In this document: piece after piece, positions 38,899 to 46,319 of the stretch
Layout of the letters: every line of letters starts with the position of its first letter
Numbering within the stretch: the first letter of the stretch is position 1
Assembly: GCF_028548475.1 (NCBI RefSeq)
Contig: NZ_JAQQLE010000001.1
Location: 434,001-498,000 of the forward strand
Origin: Vogesella margarita
GTDB taxonomy: Bacteria; Pseudomonadota; Gammaproteobacteria; Burkholderiales; Chromobacteriaceae
Length of the DNA: 64,000 nucleotides
Direction of reading: 5' to 3'
Position numbers and translations under genes: made by a program
Notes under the pieces: generated by a model
Databases searched by the model: none
The model's input: the letters and a program-made list of their open reading frames with translations, nothing else
Told to the model about the DNA's origin: nothing

Positions 38899-39201
38899 AT
38901 GGACGACCCGCAACATGACTGCTGCAGCGACAAGCGCGTGGTGCAGCCGGACAAGGCCGCGCTGCTGAAACGGCTGGCGCGGCTGGAAGGCCAGGTGCGC
39001 GGCGTGGCCGGCATGATCGACGCCGACCGCTACTGCGTCGACGTGCTGACCCAGATCGCCGCCGCGCGCTCGGCGCTGGACGCGGTGGCGCAGCAGCTGC
39101 TGGAAAGCCACCTCAAGGGCTGCGTGGCCCGGGCGGTGAACGAAGGCAACAGCGACGAGGCCATCGCCGAGGTGATGGCCCTGCTCAAGAAAATGCGTTA
39201 A
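38899..39201 (+). CDS. csoR: Copper-sensing repressor CsoR
   Basis: 100 residues of the all-helical DUF156/CsoR-FrmR-RcnR family. The Cys-His-Cys copper triad is visible: Cys in DADRYCVDVLTQ, then His and Cys in ESHLKGCV. An extra N-terminal HDCCSD may also bind metal. In the family, Cu(I) binding releases the operator. It starts 3 bases after the oxidase stop, so the genes are co-transcribed, and a matching operator precedes the operon. Confidence 0.92.
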   Translation: MDDPQHDCCSDKRVVQPDKAALLKRLARLEGQVRGVAGMIDADRYCVDVLTQIAAARSALDAVAQQLLESHLKGCVARAVNEGNSDEAIAEVMALLKKMR

Positions 39202-39225
39202 CACACTTTCCGACTGGAGAACGAA

Positions 39226-39432
39226 ATGACAAACCTGATCCTGACCGTCGACGGCATGACCTGCGGCGGCTGCGCCAACAGCGTCAAGAAGGCACTGGCC
39301 AGCGTGGCCGGCGTGACCGAAGTGGAGGTCGACCTCGCCGCCAAGCGCGTCAGCGTGCAGCACGACGGCAGCGCCGACGAAGGTGCGCTGCGTAGCGCCA
39401 TCGAAAACGCCGGTTTCGACGTGATCGGCTGA
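39226..39432 (+). CDS. copZ: Copper chaperone / heavy-metal-associated (HMA) protein
   Basis: 68 residues with a single ferredoxin-like HMA domain. The Cu(I)-binding loop is DGMTCGGCANSVKKAL, ending in IENAGFDVIG. It carries copper in the cytoplasm, normally to a P-type ATPase or to CsoR; no copA ATPase is in the window. Last gene of the operon, with GGAGAA before the ATG. Confidence 0.93.
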   Translation: MTNLILTVDGMTCGGCANSVKKALASVAGVTEVEVDLAAKRVSVQHDGSADEGALRSAIENAGFDVIG

Positions 39433-39482
39433 GCGCTTTGCCACAACTTGCCGGGCAAAAGCGCGCAAAACGTGCCGCGACA

Positions 39483-39511
39483 TTGCGGCACGGCGCATAA
39501 GTCCGTACAAT
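39483..39511 (+). promoter_or_regulatory. Sigma70 promoter of the rpsF operon
   Basis: TTGCGG (39483-39488), 17-base spacer, TACAAT (39506-39511), giving a leader of about 65 nt before rpsF. Confidence 0.55.
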
Positions 39512-39522
39512 CTTCAGCTTTT

Positions 39523-39562
39523 AACCCTTGCCCTTCGCTATTACGCATGACGAAGGGTTTTA
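39523..39562 (+). promoter_or_regulatory. rpsF leader hairpin, possible S6:S18 autoregulatory site
   Basis: CCCTTCG (39531-39537) pairs with CGAAGGG (39551-39557). A competing pairing of AACCCTT (39523-39529) with AAGGGTT also exists. It lies directly before the rpsF ribosome site (AAGGAG). Leaders of rpsF-rpsR operons in many bacteria bind the S6:S18 complex; the fit here is by position, not proven by motif. Confidence 0.4.
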
Positions 39563-39580
39563 TAGCCACAAGGAGTTCAC

Positions 39581-39958
39581 ATGCGGCACTACGAAATCGT
39601 GTTCATCGTCCATCCGGATCAGAGCGAACAGGTTGGCGCCATGGTCGAGCGTTACAAGGGCATGGTCCTGAACGCTGGCGGTCAGATTCACCGTCTGGAA
39701 GACTGGGGCCGTCGTCAACTGGCTTACCCGATCCAGAAAGTTCACAAAGCTCACTACGTGCTGATGAACGTTGAATGCGAACCAGCGACCCTGGCTGAAA
39801 TCGAACACGCCTTCAAGTTCAACGACGCCGTTCTGCGTCACCTGACCATCAAGATGAATCACGCTATCGTCGAAGCATCCCCGATGATGAAGGACGAAAA
39901 GGCGAAGAGCTTGCTGGAAAACCAGCCAGCTGCAGCCGAGGCTGAAGTTTCTGCCTAA
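39581..39958 (+). CDS. rpsF: 30S ribosomal protein S6
   Basis: 125 residues: [18 protein letters not shown], the conserved [22 protein letters not shown], and an Ala/Glu-rich tail. First gene of rpsF-priB-rpsR-rplI. Confidence 0.98.
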   Translation: MRHYEIVFIVHPDQSEQVGAMVERYKGMVLNAGGQIHRLEDWGRRQLAYPIQKVHKAHYVLMNVECEPATLAEIEHAFKFNDAVLRHLTIKMNHAIVEASPMMKDEKAKSLLENQPAAAEAEVSA

Positions 39959-39976
39959 TTGGCGGTAACCGATTCC

Positions 39977-40276
39977 TTGCAGAACCGAATTGAACTGACC
40001 GCTACGGTCGAACGCGAAGACTCGCTGAGATGCACGCCCGCCGGCTTGCCGGTGCTGGAAATGTGGCTCAGACATCAATCCCGCCAGAGCGCGGCCAACC
40101 TGGAACGTGATGTGGTCTGTGAAATACAGGCCGTGCTGCTGGGGGAAGGCGCCAGAAAGATGGCAGGAAAGATGGCAGGAAATGTGGTGCAGTGCACCGG
40201 TTTTCTCAGTCAGCGCAGTTTGCGTAATCCCCGGTTGGTTCTGCATATCGAACACGTTGAATTTGTAAAAGGTTAA
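39977..40276 (+). CDS. priB: Primosomal replication protein PriB
   Basis: OB-fold single-strand DNA-binding protein of the replication-restart primosome. 99 residues from a TTG at 39977, which aligns [34 protein letters not shown] with PriB starts. An alternative TTG at 39959 directly after the rpsF stop would add six residues. Either way a non-ATG start is required. It sits between rpsF and rpsR as in E. coli and Neisseria. Confidence 0.9.
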   Translation: MQNRIELTATVEREDSLRCTPAGLPVLEMWLRHQSRQSAANLERDVVCEIQAVLLGEGARKMAGKMAGNVVQCTGFLSQRSLRNPRLVLHIEHVEFVKG

Positions 40277-40280
40277 TCAA

Positions 40281-40508
40281 ATGGCACGTCAACTCTTCAA
40301 GCGCAAGAAGTTCTGCCGCTTCACCGCGGAAGGCATCAAAGTAATCGACTACAAGTCCGTCGATCTGCTGAAAGACTTCATCGCCGAAAACGGCAAAATC
40401 ATCCCGGCTCGTATCACCGGCACCAAGGCTGGCTACCAGCGTCAACTGACAGAAGCTATCAAGCGCGCGCGCTTCCTGGCTTTCCTGCCATTCACTGACC
40501 AGCACTAA
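40281..40508 (+). CDS. rpsR: 30S ribosomal protein S18
   Basis: 75 residues, [32 protein letters not shown]. Starts 4 bases after priB. Confidence 0.98.
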   Translation: MARQLFKRKKFCRFTAEGIKVIDYKSVDLLKDFIAENGKIIPARITGTKAGYQRQLTEAIKRARFLAFLPFTDQH

Positions 40509-40529
40509 GACCGGGAAAGGACCGACAAG

Positions 40530-40979
40530 ATGCAAATCATTCTGCTCGAACAAGTCGCCAACCTGGGTACCCTGGGTGACGTGGTAAACGTGAAGAACGG
40601 CTACGCCCGTAACTTCCTGATCCCGCAAGGCAAAGCCAAGCGTGCAACTGAAGCCAACCTGAAAGAATTCGAAGCTCGCCGTGCCGAGCTGGAAGCCAAA
40701 CAGGCTGAAATTCTGGCAGACGCCAAAGTCCGCGCTGAAAAACTGAACGAAGCTACCGTTACCATCGCGCAAAAAGCCGGTGTTGATGGCCGCCTGTTCG
40801 GCTCCGTAACCAACGTTGACGTTGCTGAAGCGGTTACCGCTTTCGGCGTAGCGATCAAGCGTTTCGAAGTTCGTCTGCCAAACGGCCCGCTGAAGGCCAT
40901 CGGCGAGTACGACGTCGAAATCGCCCTGCATCACGACGTTGTGGTTGCGATCAAGGTTGTTATCGTTCCTGCTGTTTAA
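40530..40979 (+). CDS. rplI: 50S ribosomal protein L9
   Basis: 149 residues: [36 protein letters not shown], long connecting helix, C-terminal rRNA-binding domain. Last gene of the operon. The usual downstream dnaB is not present here. Confidence 0.98.
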   Translation: MQIILLEQVANLGTLGDVVNVKNGYARNFLIPQGKAKRATEANLKEFEARRAELEAKQAEILADAKVRAEKLNEATVTIAQKAGVDGRLFGSVTNVDVAEAVTAFGVAIKRFEVRLPNGPLKAIGEYDVEIALHHDVVVAIKVVIVPAV

Positions 40980-41000
40980 GCAACGATACGCCGCGCAAGA

Positions 41001-41026
41001 AAAGCCGCCTTCGGGCGGCTTTTTTC
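41001..41026 (+). terminator. Rho-independent terminator after rplI
   Basis: AAGCCGCC and GGCGGCTT pair around TTCG, followed by TTTTT. Confidence 0.9.
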
Positions 41027-41142
41027 ATGGCCGGCTATCAGTCATCTCGGTTTATGTCGCATTGCACAACGTCAATGTCCTGTTCTCGAACGCCCATTTG
41101 CCTGTGTTGGCGCATAATGCCAACAGATCACAGGAGGGCGCG

Positions 41143-41325
41143 ATGATGGAACTGGTAATTGCTGCAGTATTGTTATTATTCTTTGTTTTTCCGCTGTTTG
41201 GTGGCGTGCTGGCCTTTGTCAGCGGCGCGATCCGGCCGCGTTTTCACCACGGCAAGGTGCTGTCCGGCTGGCATCCGCTGAACCCGTACTACAAGCTGTC
41301 GCCGTATCACTTCGGCAAACGCTAG
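41143..41325 (+). CDS. Small single-pass membrane protein of unknown function
   Basis: 60 residues: one N-terminal membrane helix (LVIAAVLLLFFVFPLFGGVLAFVSGAI) and a short basic, aromatic C-terminal tail (HPLNPYYKLSPYHFGKR). AGGAGG lies 5 bases before ATG 41143. I recognise no family. It is followed by its own terminator. Confidence 0.6.
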   Translation: MMELVIAAVLLLFFVFPLFGGVLAFVSGAIRPRFHHGKVLSGWHPLNPYYKLSPYHFGKR

Positions 41326-41349
41326 ACCGATACCGTCTGCTGCAGAATG

Positions 41350-41376
41350 GCCCCGCCCGCGCGGGGCTTTTGTTTT
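41350..41376 (+). terminator. Rho-independent terminator of the small membrane protein gene
   Basis: GCCCCGC and GCGGGGC pair across CCGC, followed by TTTTGTTTT. Confidence 0.8.
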
Positions 41377-41395
41377 GCGGCCAACCTTGGCCGCA
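41376..41395. repeat. Overlapping motif pair
   Basis: TGCGGCCAA, CC, TTGGCCGCA: two motif cores facing each other across two bases, between the terminator and the convergent HExxH gene. Confidence 0.75.
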
Positions 41396-41398
41396 GCG

Positions 41399-41800
41399 TC
41401 AATCCTGTTGCCCGTCTCCCAGGCGGCGCGCTTCCACTTCGAACGGATTGTCCCGGTACGGCCGCTTGCCGCGCAGCCACAGCCACAGGCTGGCGGCGGA
41501 ATAGGCGAGCAGAAACAGCACGCCCCAGCGCTGGTACTGGCGCACATGCACCTGCTCGTGTGCGCGCAGTCGCGCCAGCAGCTGCCGGTTCTGGCCAATG
41601 ATCACGTGGCCGAAGGTGATGGCGGCGAACGGCAGCCGTCGCACTTTGTCATCCGGCCACAGCGCGATCTCCAGCGCGCCCTGCTGGCGGCCGGCACGAG
41701 CGCCGCACAGCAGCAGCGGCAAGGCCAGCAGCAGGCCCAGTAGCGAGCAGGGCGCCGCCCACAGGTAACCCAGCGTGCGGCGCAGACGATGTGCTTGCAT
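41399..41800 (-). CDS. Membrane protein with HExxH zinc-peptidase motif
   Basis: 133 residues. N-terminal hydrophobic segment (YLWAAPCSLLGLLLALPLLLC), a soluble middle part, AHEQVHVRQYQRWG at residues 80-93, a second membrane segment (VLFLLAYSAASLWLWLRG), then NPFEVEARRLG. HEQVH plus a downstream ExEA resembles a gluzincin zinc site (two His and a Glu), so it may be a small membrane metallopeptidase; activity is inferred. The start at ATG 41800 is a choice made to exclude a Pro-rich upstream extension. Confidence 0.65.
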   Translation of the reverse strand: MQAHRLRRTLGYLWAAPCSLLGLLLALPLLLCGARAGRQQGALEIALWPDDKVRRLPFAAITFGHVIIGQNRQLLARLRAHEQVHVRQYQRWGVLFLLAYSAASLWLWLRGKRPYRDNPFEVEARRLGDGQQD

Positions 41801-41978
41801 CGCGTTCACTGCGCGAGCGGCGCCAAGGGCAGGCGGTGATAGCGGGACGGGGGGCGGAAAGCAGGGCGTGGGCTGGCGTAGTGCATGGACGGGCTTTCGG
41901 GTTGGCGGGCCGGTGGCAATGGCGGGCGGCATCGAGCGTCACAGCATGCCACGCGGCGGCTCCGAATGACAAAGCCCG

Positions 41979-41992
41979 TGCGGCCAACGTTG
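41979..41992 (+). repeat. Single intergenic motif copy (TGCGGCCAACGTTG variant)
   Basis: One-base variant of the 14-base motif, 32 bases downstream of the D-lactate dehydrogenase stop. Confidence 0.65.
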
Positions 41993-42023
41993 TGACCGGC
42001 ACGGGCAGTGGGGGGGCTACGGC

Positions 42024-44855
42024 TTAGCGCTGCGGTTGGGTCGCGCTATCTACCAGCACCATCAGGTGCTGGTAGGGGATGCCGCTGTGGCTGGACAGGC
42101 CGATCTCGCAGGTGGCACTGGTGGAGAAGCCGCCGCAGCAGCCGGCCACCTGTTGTTGCAGCCCTGTCAGCGCACTTTCGTTCAGCTCCGGGTGAGAAAA
42201 ACCCTTGTCGCCGGCAAAGCCGCAGCAGGTAATACCGGCCGGTTCGATCACCGTCTTGGCGCAGCGTCTGGCCAGCGCGTTGAGGGTGGCGGACTGGCCT
42301 TTCTTGCGCATCGAGCACACCACGTGCAGCGCCACGGTTTCGTCCTGCGGGCTGAACTGCAGGTACTGTGCCGCTTCTTCTTGTACAAAAGTCGTCACAT
42401 CCACAATGCGCAGCCGCTTGTCCTGCACGCCGTCCAGCAGCGCCGCGGTACACACGCCGTTGTCGATGATCACCGGCCAGCGGCCGTTGTCGCTGGCGGC
42501 CAGCAGCGCGGCCTCCACCTCGTTCACCTTCTTCTGTGCCGCCTCGGTCGCGCCCTTGGACTTGAACGGCGTACCGCAGCACAGATTGGCCAGATTGTCC
42601 GGGTACAGCAGCGCGTAGCCGGCCTTGTTCAGCACCGAGGCCACCACTTCGTTCAGCGGCCGCGCGTCCGGTGCCTTGGCGGACGGCACGAAGGTGCGGG
42701 TCAGGCAGGATGGCAGGTACACCACCTTGCGTGCGCTGCCGGCCTGGCCGGCGGCCAATTGCAGCTTGCCGGCGGCACGCGGGAAGTACGGCGTCCAGCG
42801 CGGAATCTTGCGGCCAACTACCTTGCGCAGGCCGCGCATGATGGCGCCGGTGGCGGTGTCTCCAGCTACCGCGTGCAGCGTGTCCAGCGCCTTCAGCCCC
42901 AGCTTGGCGCCGCTGGCGGCGGTGGCGAAGTTGTCGGCCAGCGTGTTGGCGGTGGCCCAGCCGATGTCGGACAGCTGCGCCTCGCGGATCAGGCTGGTCA
43001 GGCTACCGGTGTTGATACCGACCGGGCAGGCGGTTTCGCACAGCCCGCAGGTGGTACAGGTTTCATCGCCGGCGTACTGGTAGGCGGCCTGGATCTCGGC
43101 CAGCCGCTCGCTGTCGCCCTGCTTTTCCAGTAGCGCCATCTCGCGGTTGGCGACGATGCGCTGGCGCGGGGTGAGGGTGATGGCGCGGCTGGGGCACATC
43201 ACTTCGCAGAAGCCGCACTCGATGCACTTGTCGATCAGCGGGCCCACCGCCGGAATCGGCTTCAGGTCGCGCACGTGCAGCAGCTTGTCGTGGGTGATGA
43301 TCACGTCCGGGTTGAGGATGCCCTGCGGGTCGAACAGCGCCTTGATCTCCTGCATCAGGCGATAGGCGGCCGGGCCCCATTCCATTTCCACGAACGGCGC
43401 CATATTGCGGCCGGTGCCGTGCTCGGCCTTCAGCGCGCCTTCGTATTCCACCGCCACCAGCTGGCATACTGCGTCGATGAACGCCTCGTAGCGGGCGATT
43501 TCCTCCGCACCGCTGAAGTTGGGGGTGAACACGAAGTGCAGGTTGCCTTCCAGCGCATGGCCGAAAATGATCGCCTCGTCGTAGTGGTACTGCTTGAACA
43601 GCGCCTGCAGCTTCAGCGTGCCCTCGGCCAGATGCTCGATCGGGAAGGCCACGTCCTCGATGATCACCGTGGTCTCCGCCGCGCGCATCGCCCCCACGCT
43701 GGGGAACATGCCCTTGCGGATGTTCCAGTACTGGGTGTACTCGGCCACATCGCTGGTAAAGCGGATACCGGTTTCGGTGGCGATGTGCTGGATAAAGCCG
43801 CTGATGGCCGCCACGTTGGCCGCAATCGCCTCCGGGCTGGCGGCACGGGTTTCCATCAGGATGGCGGCGGCGTCCGGCCCCAGTGTCTTGATGAACTCCG
43901 GCACCCCGGCCTTGTTCTCCACCGATTTCAGGCTGGCGCGGTCCAGCAGCTCGGCCGACGACACCACGTCCTTGTGCTGTGCCAGGATGGCAATCGCGTC
44001 GCAAGCGGCCTTGATGCTGCTGTAGAACACCAGTGCCGATGCCTTGTGCGGGTGTTCCACCACGCTGTGGTAGGTCACCTCGGACACGAAGGCCAGCGTG
44101 CCTTCGCTGCCCACCAGCAGGTGCGTCAGCATCTCCACCGGATCGGCAAAATCCAGCAACGCGTTAAGGCTGTAGCCGGTGGTGTTCTTCATCTTGTACT
44201 TGCGGCGGATCTTGGCCGCCAGATCGGCGTTGTCCAGCACGCGTTGGCGCAGTGCGGCCAACTGTGCCAGCAGGCCGGCGTGGCTGACGCGGAACGCCGC
44301 CACGCTGGCGGCGTCTCCGCTGTCCAGCAGCGTGCCGTCGGCCAGCAGCAGGCGTAGCGACTTCAGCGTCTGGTAGCTGTTTTCGGCGGTGCCGCAGCAC
44401 ATGCCGCTGGAGTTGTTGTTGACGATGCCGCCGATCATGGCGGAATTGATGGTGGCTGGGTCGGGGCCGATCTTGCGGCCGTAGGGCAGCAGCGCGGCAT
44501 TGGCCTCGGCGCCGATCACCCCCGGCTGCAGGCGGATGGCGCGGCCGTCGTCCAGTACCTGCAGCTTCTTCCAGCCGTGACTGGCCACTACCAGGATGGA
44601 GTCGCTGACTGCCTGGCCGGACAGCGAGGTGCCGGCCGCGCGGAAGGTCACCGGCAGCTGCAGGTTGGCCGCCTCGCGCAGGATGGTGCGTACCTCGTCC
44701 TCGTGCTCGGTCTTGATGACGATCTTGGGCGTCAGCCGGTAGCAGGAGGCATCGGTGCCGTAGGCCAGCGTCGACAGCGGGTCGCTGAACACCCGGCGCG
44801 CGGGTAGCACTTCCAGAATGCGTTGATGGAATTCGCGGTAGGCACCTTGCAGCAT
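42024..44855 (-). CDS. FAD-linked oxidase fused to an Fe-S oxidoreductase, probable respiratory D-lactate dehydrogenase (Dld-II type)
   Basis: 943 residues. An N-terminal FAD-binding PCMH domain (TFRAAGTSLSGQAVSD, NNSSGMCCG) and FAD-oxidase C-terminal domain (to about residue 500) are fused to two 4Fe-4S motifs (CIECGFCEVMCPS and CTTCGLCETACPVG) and two CCG-type domains (NLCCGTPF, TCCGFAGDKGF). This layout matches quinone-linked D-lactate dehydrogenases such as the Shewanella Dld-II type. Glycolate or 2-hydroxyglutarate as substrate cannot be excluded. Single-gene unit. Confidence 0.88.
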   Translation of the reverse strand: MLQGAYREFHQRILEVLPARRVFSDPLSTLAYGTDASCYRLTPKIVIKTEHEDEVRTILREAANLQLPVTFRAAGTSLSGQAVSDSILVVASHGWKKLQVLDDGRAIRLQPGVIGAEANAALLPYGRKIGPDPATINSAMIGGIVNNNSSGMCCGTAENSYQTLKSLRLLLADGTLLDSGDAASVAAFRVSHAGLLAQLAALRQRVLDNADLAAKIRRKYKMKNTTGYSLNALLDFADPVEMLTHLLVGSEGTLAFVSEVTYHSVVEHPHKASALVFYSSIKAACDAIAILAQHKDVVSSAELLDRASLKSVENKAGVPEFIKTLGPDAAAILMETRAASPEAIAANVAAISGFIQHIATETGIRFTSDVAEYTQYWNIRKGMFPSVGAMRAAETTVIIEDVAFPIEHLAEGTLKLQALFKQYHYDEAIIFGHALEGNLHFVFTPNFSGAEEIARYEAFIDAVCQLVAVEYEGALKAEHGTGRNMAPFVEMEWGPAAYRLMQEIKALFDPQGILNPDVIITHDKLLHVRDLKPIPAVGPLIDKCIECGFCEVMCPSRAITLTPRQRIVANREMALLEKQGDSERLAEIQAAYQYAGDETCTTCGLCETACPVGINTGSLTSLIREAQLSDIGWATANTLADNFATAASGAKLGLKALDTLHAVAGDTATGAIMRGLRKVVGRKIPRWTPYFPRAAGKLQLAAGQAGSARKVVYLPSCLTRTFVPSAKAPDARPLNEVVASVLNKAGYALLYPDNLANLCCGTPFKSKGATEAAQKKVNEVEAALLAASDNGRWPVIIDNGVCTAALLDGVQDKRLRIVDVTTFVQEEAAQYLQFSPQDETVALHVVCSMRKKGQSATLNALARRCAKTVIEPAGITCCGFAGDKGFSHPELNESALTGLQQQVAGCCGGFSTSATCEIGLSSHSGIPYQHLMVLVDSATQPQR

Positions 44856-44996
44856 GAGACTCTCCGTGTGGCCGTGGCCGGCCTGTTCTGTTCTGGGTCA
44901 GCTCCGATGTTGCCACAACACAAACGCTTTCCCATCAGGGGTTTGCCCTTGTTTATGGCAAGCGGTTAAGCTGTTTGCAGCCATGGAGGAGAAATC

Positions 44997-45551
44997 ATGC
45001 TGATCGACAAGGAACGGGCCACCCTGCTGGTGGTGGACATCCAGGAAAAACTGCTGCCGGCGGTGCTGGATGCGGAAGGGATGCTGGCGCGCTGCCGCTG
45101 GCTGATTGCGGCGGCACACGATGTCGGCCTGCCGGTGGTGTTTTCCGAGCAGTATCCGCAGGGACTGGGCCATACCGCGCCGACGCTGCTGGCGGCGGCG
45201 CCGGGTGCCGCGGTGGTGAGCAAGCTGCATTTCTCCTGCGTCGCCAGCCAGTGCCTGCCGCCGGACTTGTTGCAGCGGCCGCAGGTAGTGGTGTGCGGCA
45301 TGGAGACCCATGTCTGCGTGTTGCAGACGGTGCTGGAGCTCTTGGCGCACGGCAAGCAGGTGTTCGTGGTGGCGGACGCGGTGTCCAGCCGCAGCCAGAT
45401 CGACCGCGACTATGGCCTGCAGCGCATGCGCGATGCCGGGGCGGTGCTGGTGACGCGCGAGATGGTGCTGTTCGAGGCGCTGCAGGTATCCGGCACCGAG
45501 CTGTTCCGCCAGATGAGCAAGCGTTACCTGGTGGGCACGCAGCCGTCCTGA
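44997..45551 (+). CDS. Isochorismatase-family cysteine hydrolase
   Basis: 184 residues. Catalytic triad candidates: Asp in LLVVDIQEKL, Lys in VVSKLHFS, Cys in GMETHVCVLQT preceded by the usual cis-peptide context. The family includes YcaC, nicotinamidase and other amidohydrolases; the lack of a clear metal-binding set makes nicotinamidase unlikely. GGAGGAGA precedes ATG 44997. Divergent from the D-lactate dehydrogenase gene. Confidence 0.88.
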   Translation: MLIDKERATLLVVDIQEKLLPAVLDAEGMLARCRWLIAAAHDVGLPVVFSEQYPQGLGHTAPTLLAAAPGAAVVSKLHFSCVASQCLPPDLLQRPQVVVCGMETHVCVLQTVLELLAHGKQVFVVADAVSSRSQIDRDYGLQRMRDAGAVLVTREMVLFEALQVSGTELFRQMSKRYLVGTQPS

Positions 45552-45587
45552 TGGGCGAGCGGCCGGTGTGGCGGCCCCAAAAAGGAA

Positions 45588-45619
45588 AAGGTTGGCCGCA
45601 ATCGCTTGCGGCCAACCTT
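45588..45619. repeat. Facing motif pair after the isochorismatase gene
   Basis: AAGGTTGGCCGCAA and TTGCGGCCAACCTT form a perfect 14-bp stem with loop TCGC, 36 bases after the stop. Confidence 0.85.
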
Positions 45620-45715
45620 GCCTTGTTGAGATGACGGCTGAGCCGTTCTGGTTCTCCCTCTATCAAACCCTGCACGTCGTCGTGCCGACGCCGTGTGACC
45701 ATCCGGAAAAGAAGC

Positions 45716-45744
45716 CCCGAATTGGCGCATTGCACCAATTCGGG
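45716..45744 (-). terminator. Second terminator-like hairpin in the sRNA intergenic region
   Basis: CCCGAATTGG and CCAATTCGGG form a perfect 10-bp stem with a 9-base loop. On the minus strand it is followed by GCTTCTTTTCC. It would stop transcripts reading through the first sRNA terminator. Confidence 0.6.
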
Positions 45745-45753
45745 TGGCTTTGC

Positions 45754-45770
45754 TGCACCACTATTGTGCA
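45754..45770. promoter_or_regulatory. NtrC-type binding site
   Basis: TGCACCACTATTGTGCA fits the enterobacterial NtrC consensus TGCACYANNNTGGTGCA with one mismatch. It lies about 100 bp downstream of the sigma54 promoter at 45861, next to the sRNA terminator. Enhancer sites can act from downstream, but this position is unusual. Confidence 0.55.
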
Positions 45771-45850
45771 AAAAAACTTCGTCAACCGAGCGTTTGGTCG
45801 ATCGGACCACGCGATAAACGAAGAACAACACCTGTCGCTCCGTGGAGCAG
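45770..45850 (-). ncRNA. Candidate sigma54-dependent small RNA (about 80 nt)
   Basis: Predicted from structure, not homology. Starting about 12 bases after the -12 element of a sigma54 promoter, the minus strand gives a short 5' hairpin (GCTCC-AC-GGAGC), a single-stranded GACAGGTGTTGTT region, and a long stem (CTTCGT with ACGAAG outside, TGGTC with GACCA inside) that runs into seven U residues at 45776-45770. No open frame with a ribosome site fits this span. It lies in a 327-bp gap between two convergent genes, so the promoter has no coding target. The function may be nitrogen-linked regulation (inference). Confidence 0.6.
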
Positions 45851-45860
45851 GGTAATGGTT

Positions 45861-45876
45861 AGCAAGGAGTGTGCCA
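45861..45876 (-). promoter_or_regulatory. Sigma54 (RpoN) promoter
   Basis: On the minus strand TGGCACACTCCTTGCT matches the -24/-12 consensus TGGCACGNNNNTTGCW at every position but one, with exact spacing. The -24 element begins 3 bases after the stop of the upstream membrane-protein gene. Confidence 0.75.
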
Positions 45877-45878
45877 GA

Positions 45879-46319
45879 TCAGCCGGCACGGAAGGCGATG
45901 CGGTAGGTGTGGTCGCCCTGGTGCAGGTCCAGCAGCCAGTCCGGGCTGCCGCTGACGCAGGCAGGCAGCGTGACGCGCGCCTGCCAGTGATCGCCGCCAT
46001 CGACGAAGCGGTAGCGGTTGAAACCCATGTCCATGTCCTGCATCGAGAATTCCGCCGTCGGTGCCTCGCTGCCTTGCTTGCTCAGCGTCAGCGTGAACGG
46101 GCTGCGCTGGCGCGGGGCGTCGGCAAAACGCAGCACGCTGCCGTCCGGCAGCGTGCAGCCCTGCTGCAGCGTGCTGCAGCTGACGCTGGTGACGGCGGGC
46201 GCGGCGGGCTGGCGATGCTGCAGATACCAGGTGATCAGCGCTACCTTGAGCGCGGCGAACACCAGCAGTGCCAGCGCGACGAACTGCCATTGCCTGCGGC
46301 TGAGTGCCTTCATCGCCAT
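45879..46319 (-). CDS. Membrane-anchored protein of unknown function
   Basis: 146 residues. N-terminal membrane anchor (WQFVALALLVFAALKVALITWYL) and a periplasmic beta-rich domain with two cysteines (VSCSTLQQGCTLPDGSV) plus SMQDMDMGFNRYRF and LPACVSGSPDW. I do not recognise the family. The start overlaps the upstream Nudix-ThiE stop by 10 bases, so the genes are translationally coupled. Confidence 0.7.
   Translation of the reverse strand: MAMKALSRRQWQFVALALLVFAALKVALITWYLQHRQPAAPAVTSVSCSTLQQGCTLPDGSVLRFADAPRQRSPFTLTLSKQGSEAPTAEFSMQDMDMGFNRYRFVDGGDHWQARVTLPACVSGSPDWLLDLHQGDHTYRIAFRAG

Noticed and set aside
37327-39510. Minus-strand open frame of 727 residues across the copper operon
   Set aside because: Opposes three well-supported genes and their operator.
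44995-45831. Minus-strand open frame of 278 residues covering the sRNA gap and the isochorismatase gene
   Set aside because: It opposes a solid gene, has no recognisable domain, and would have to start inside the sRNA terminator region without a ribosome site.
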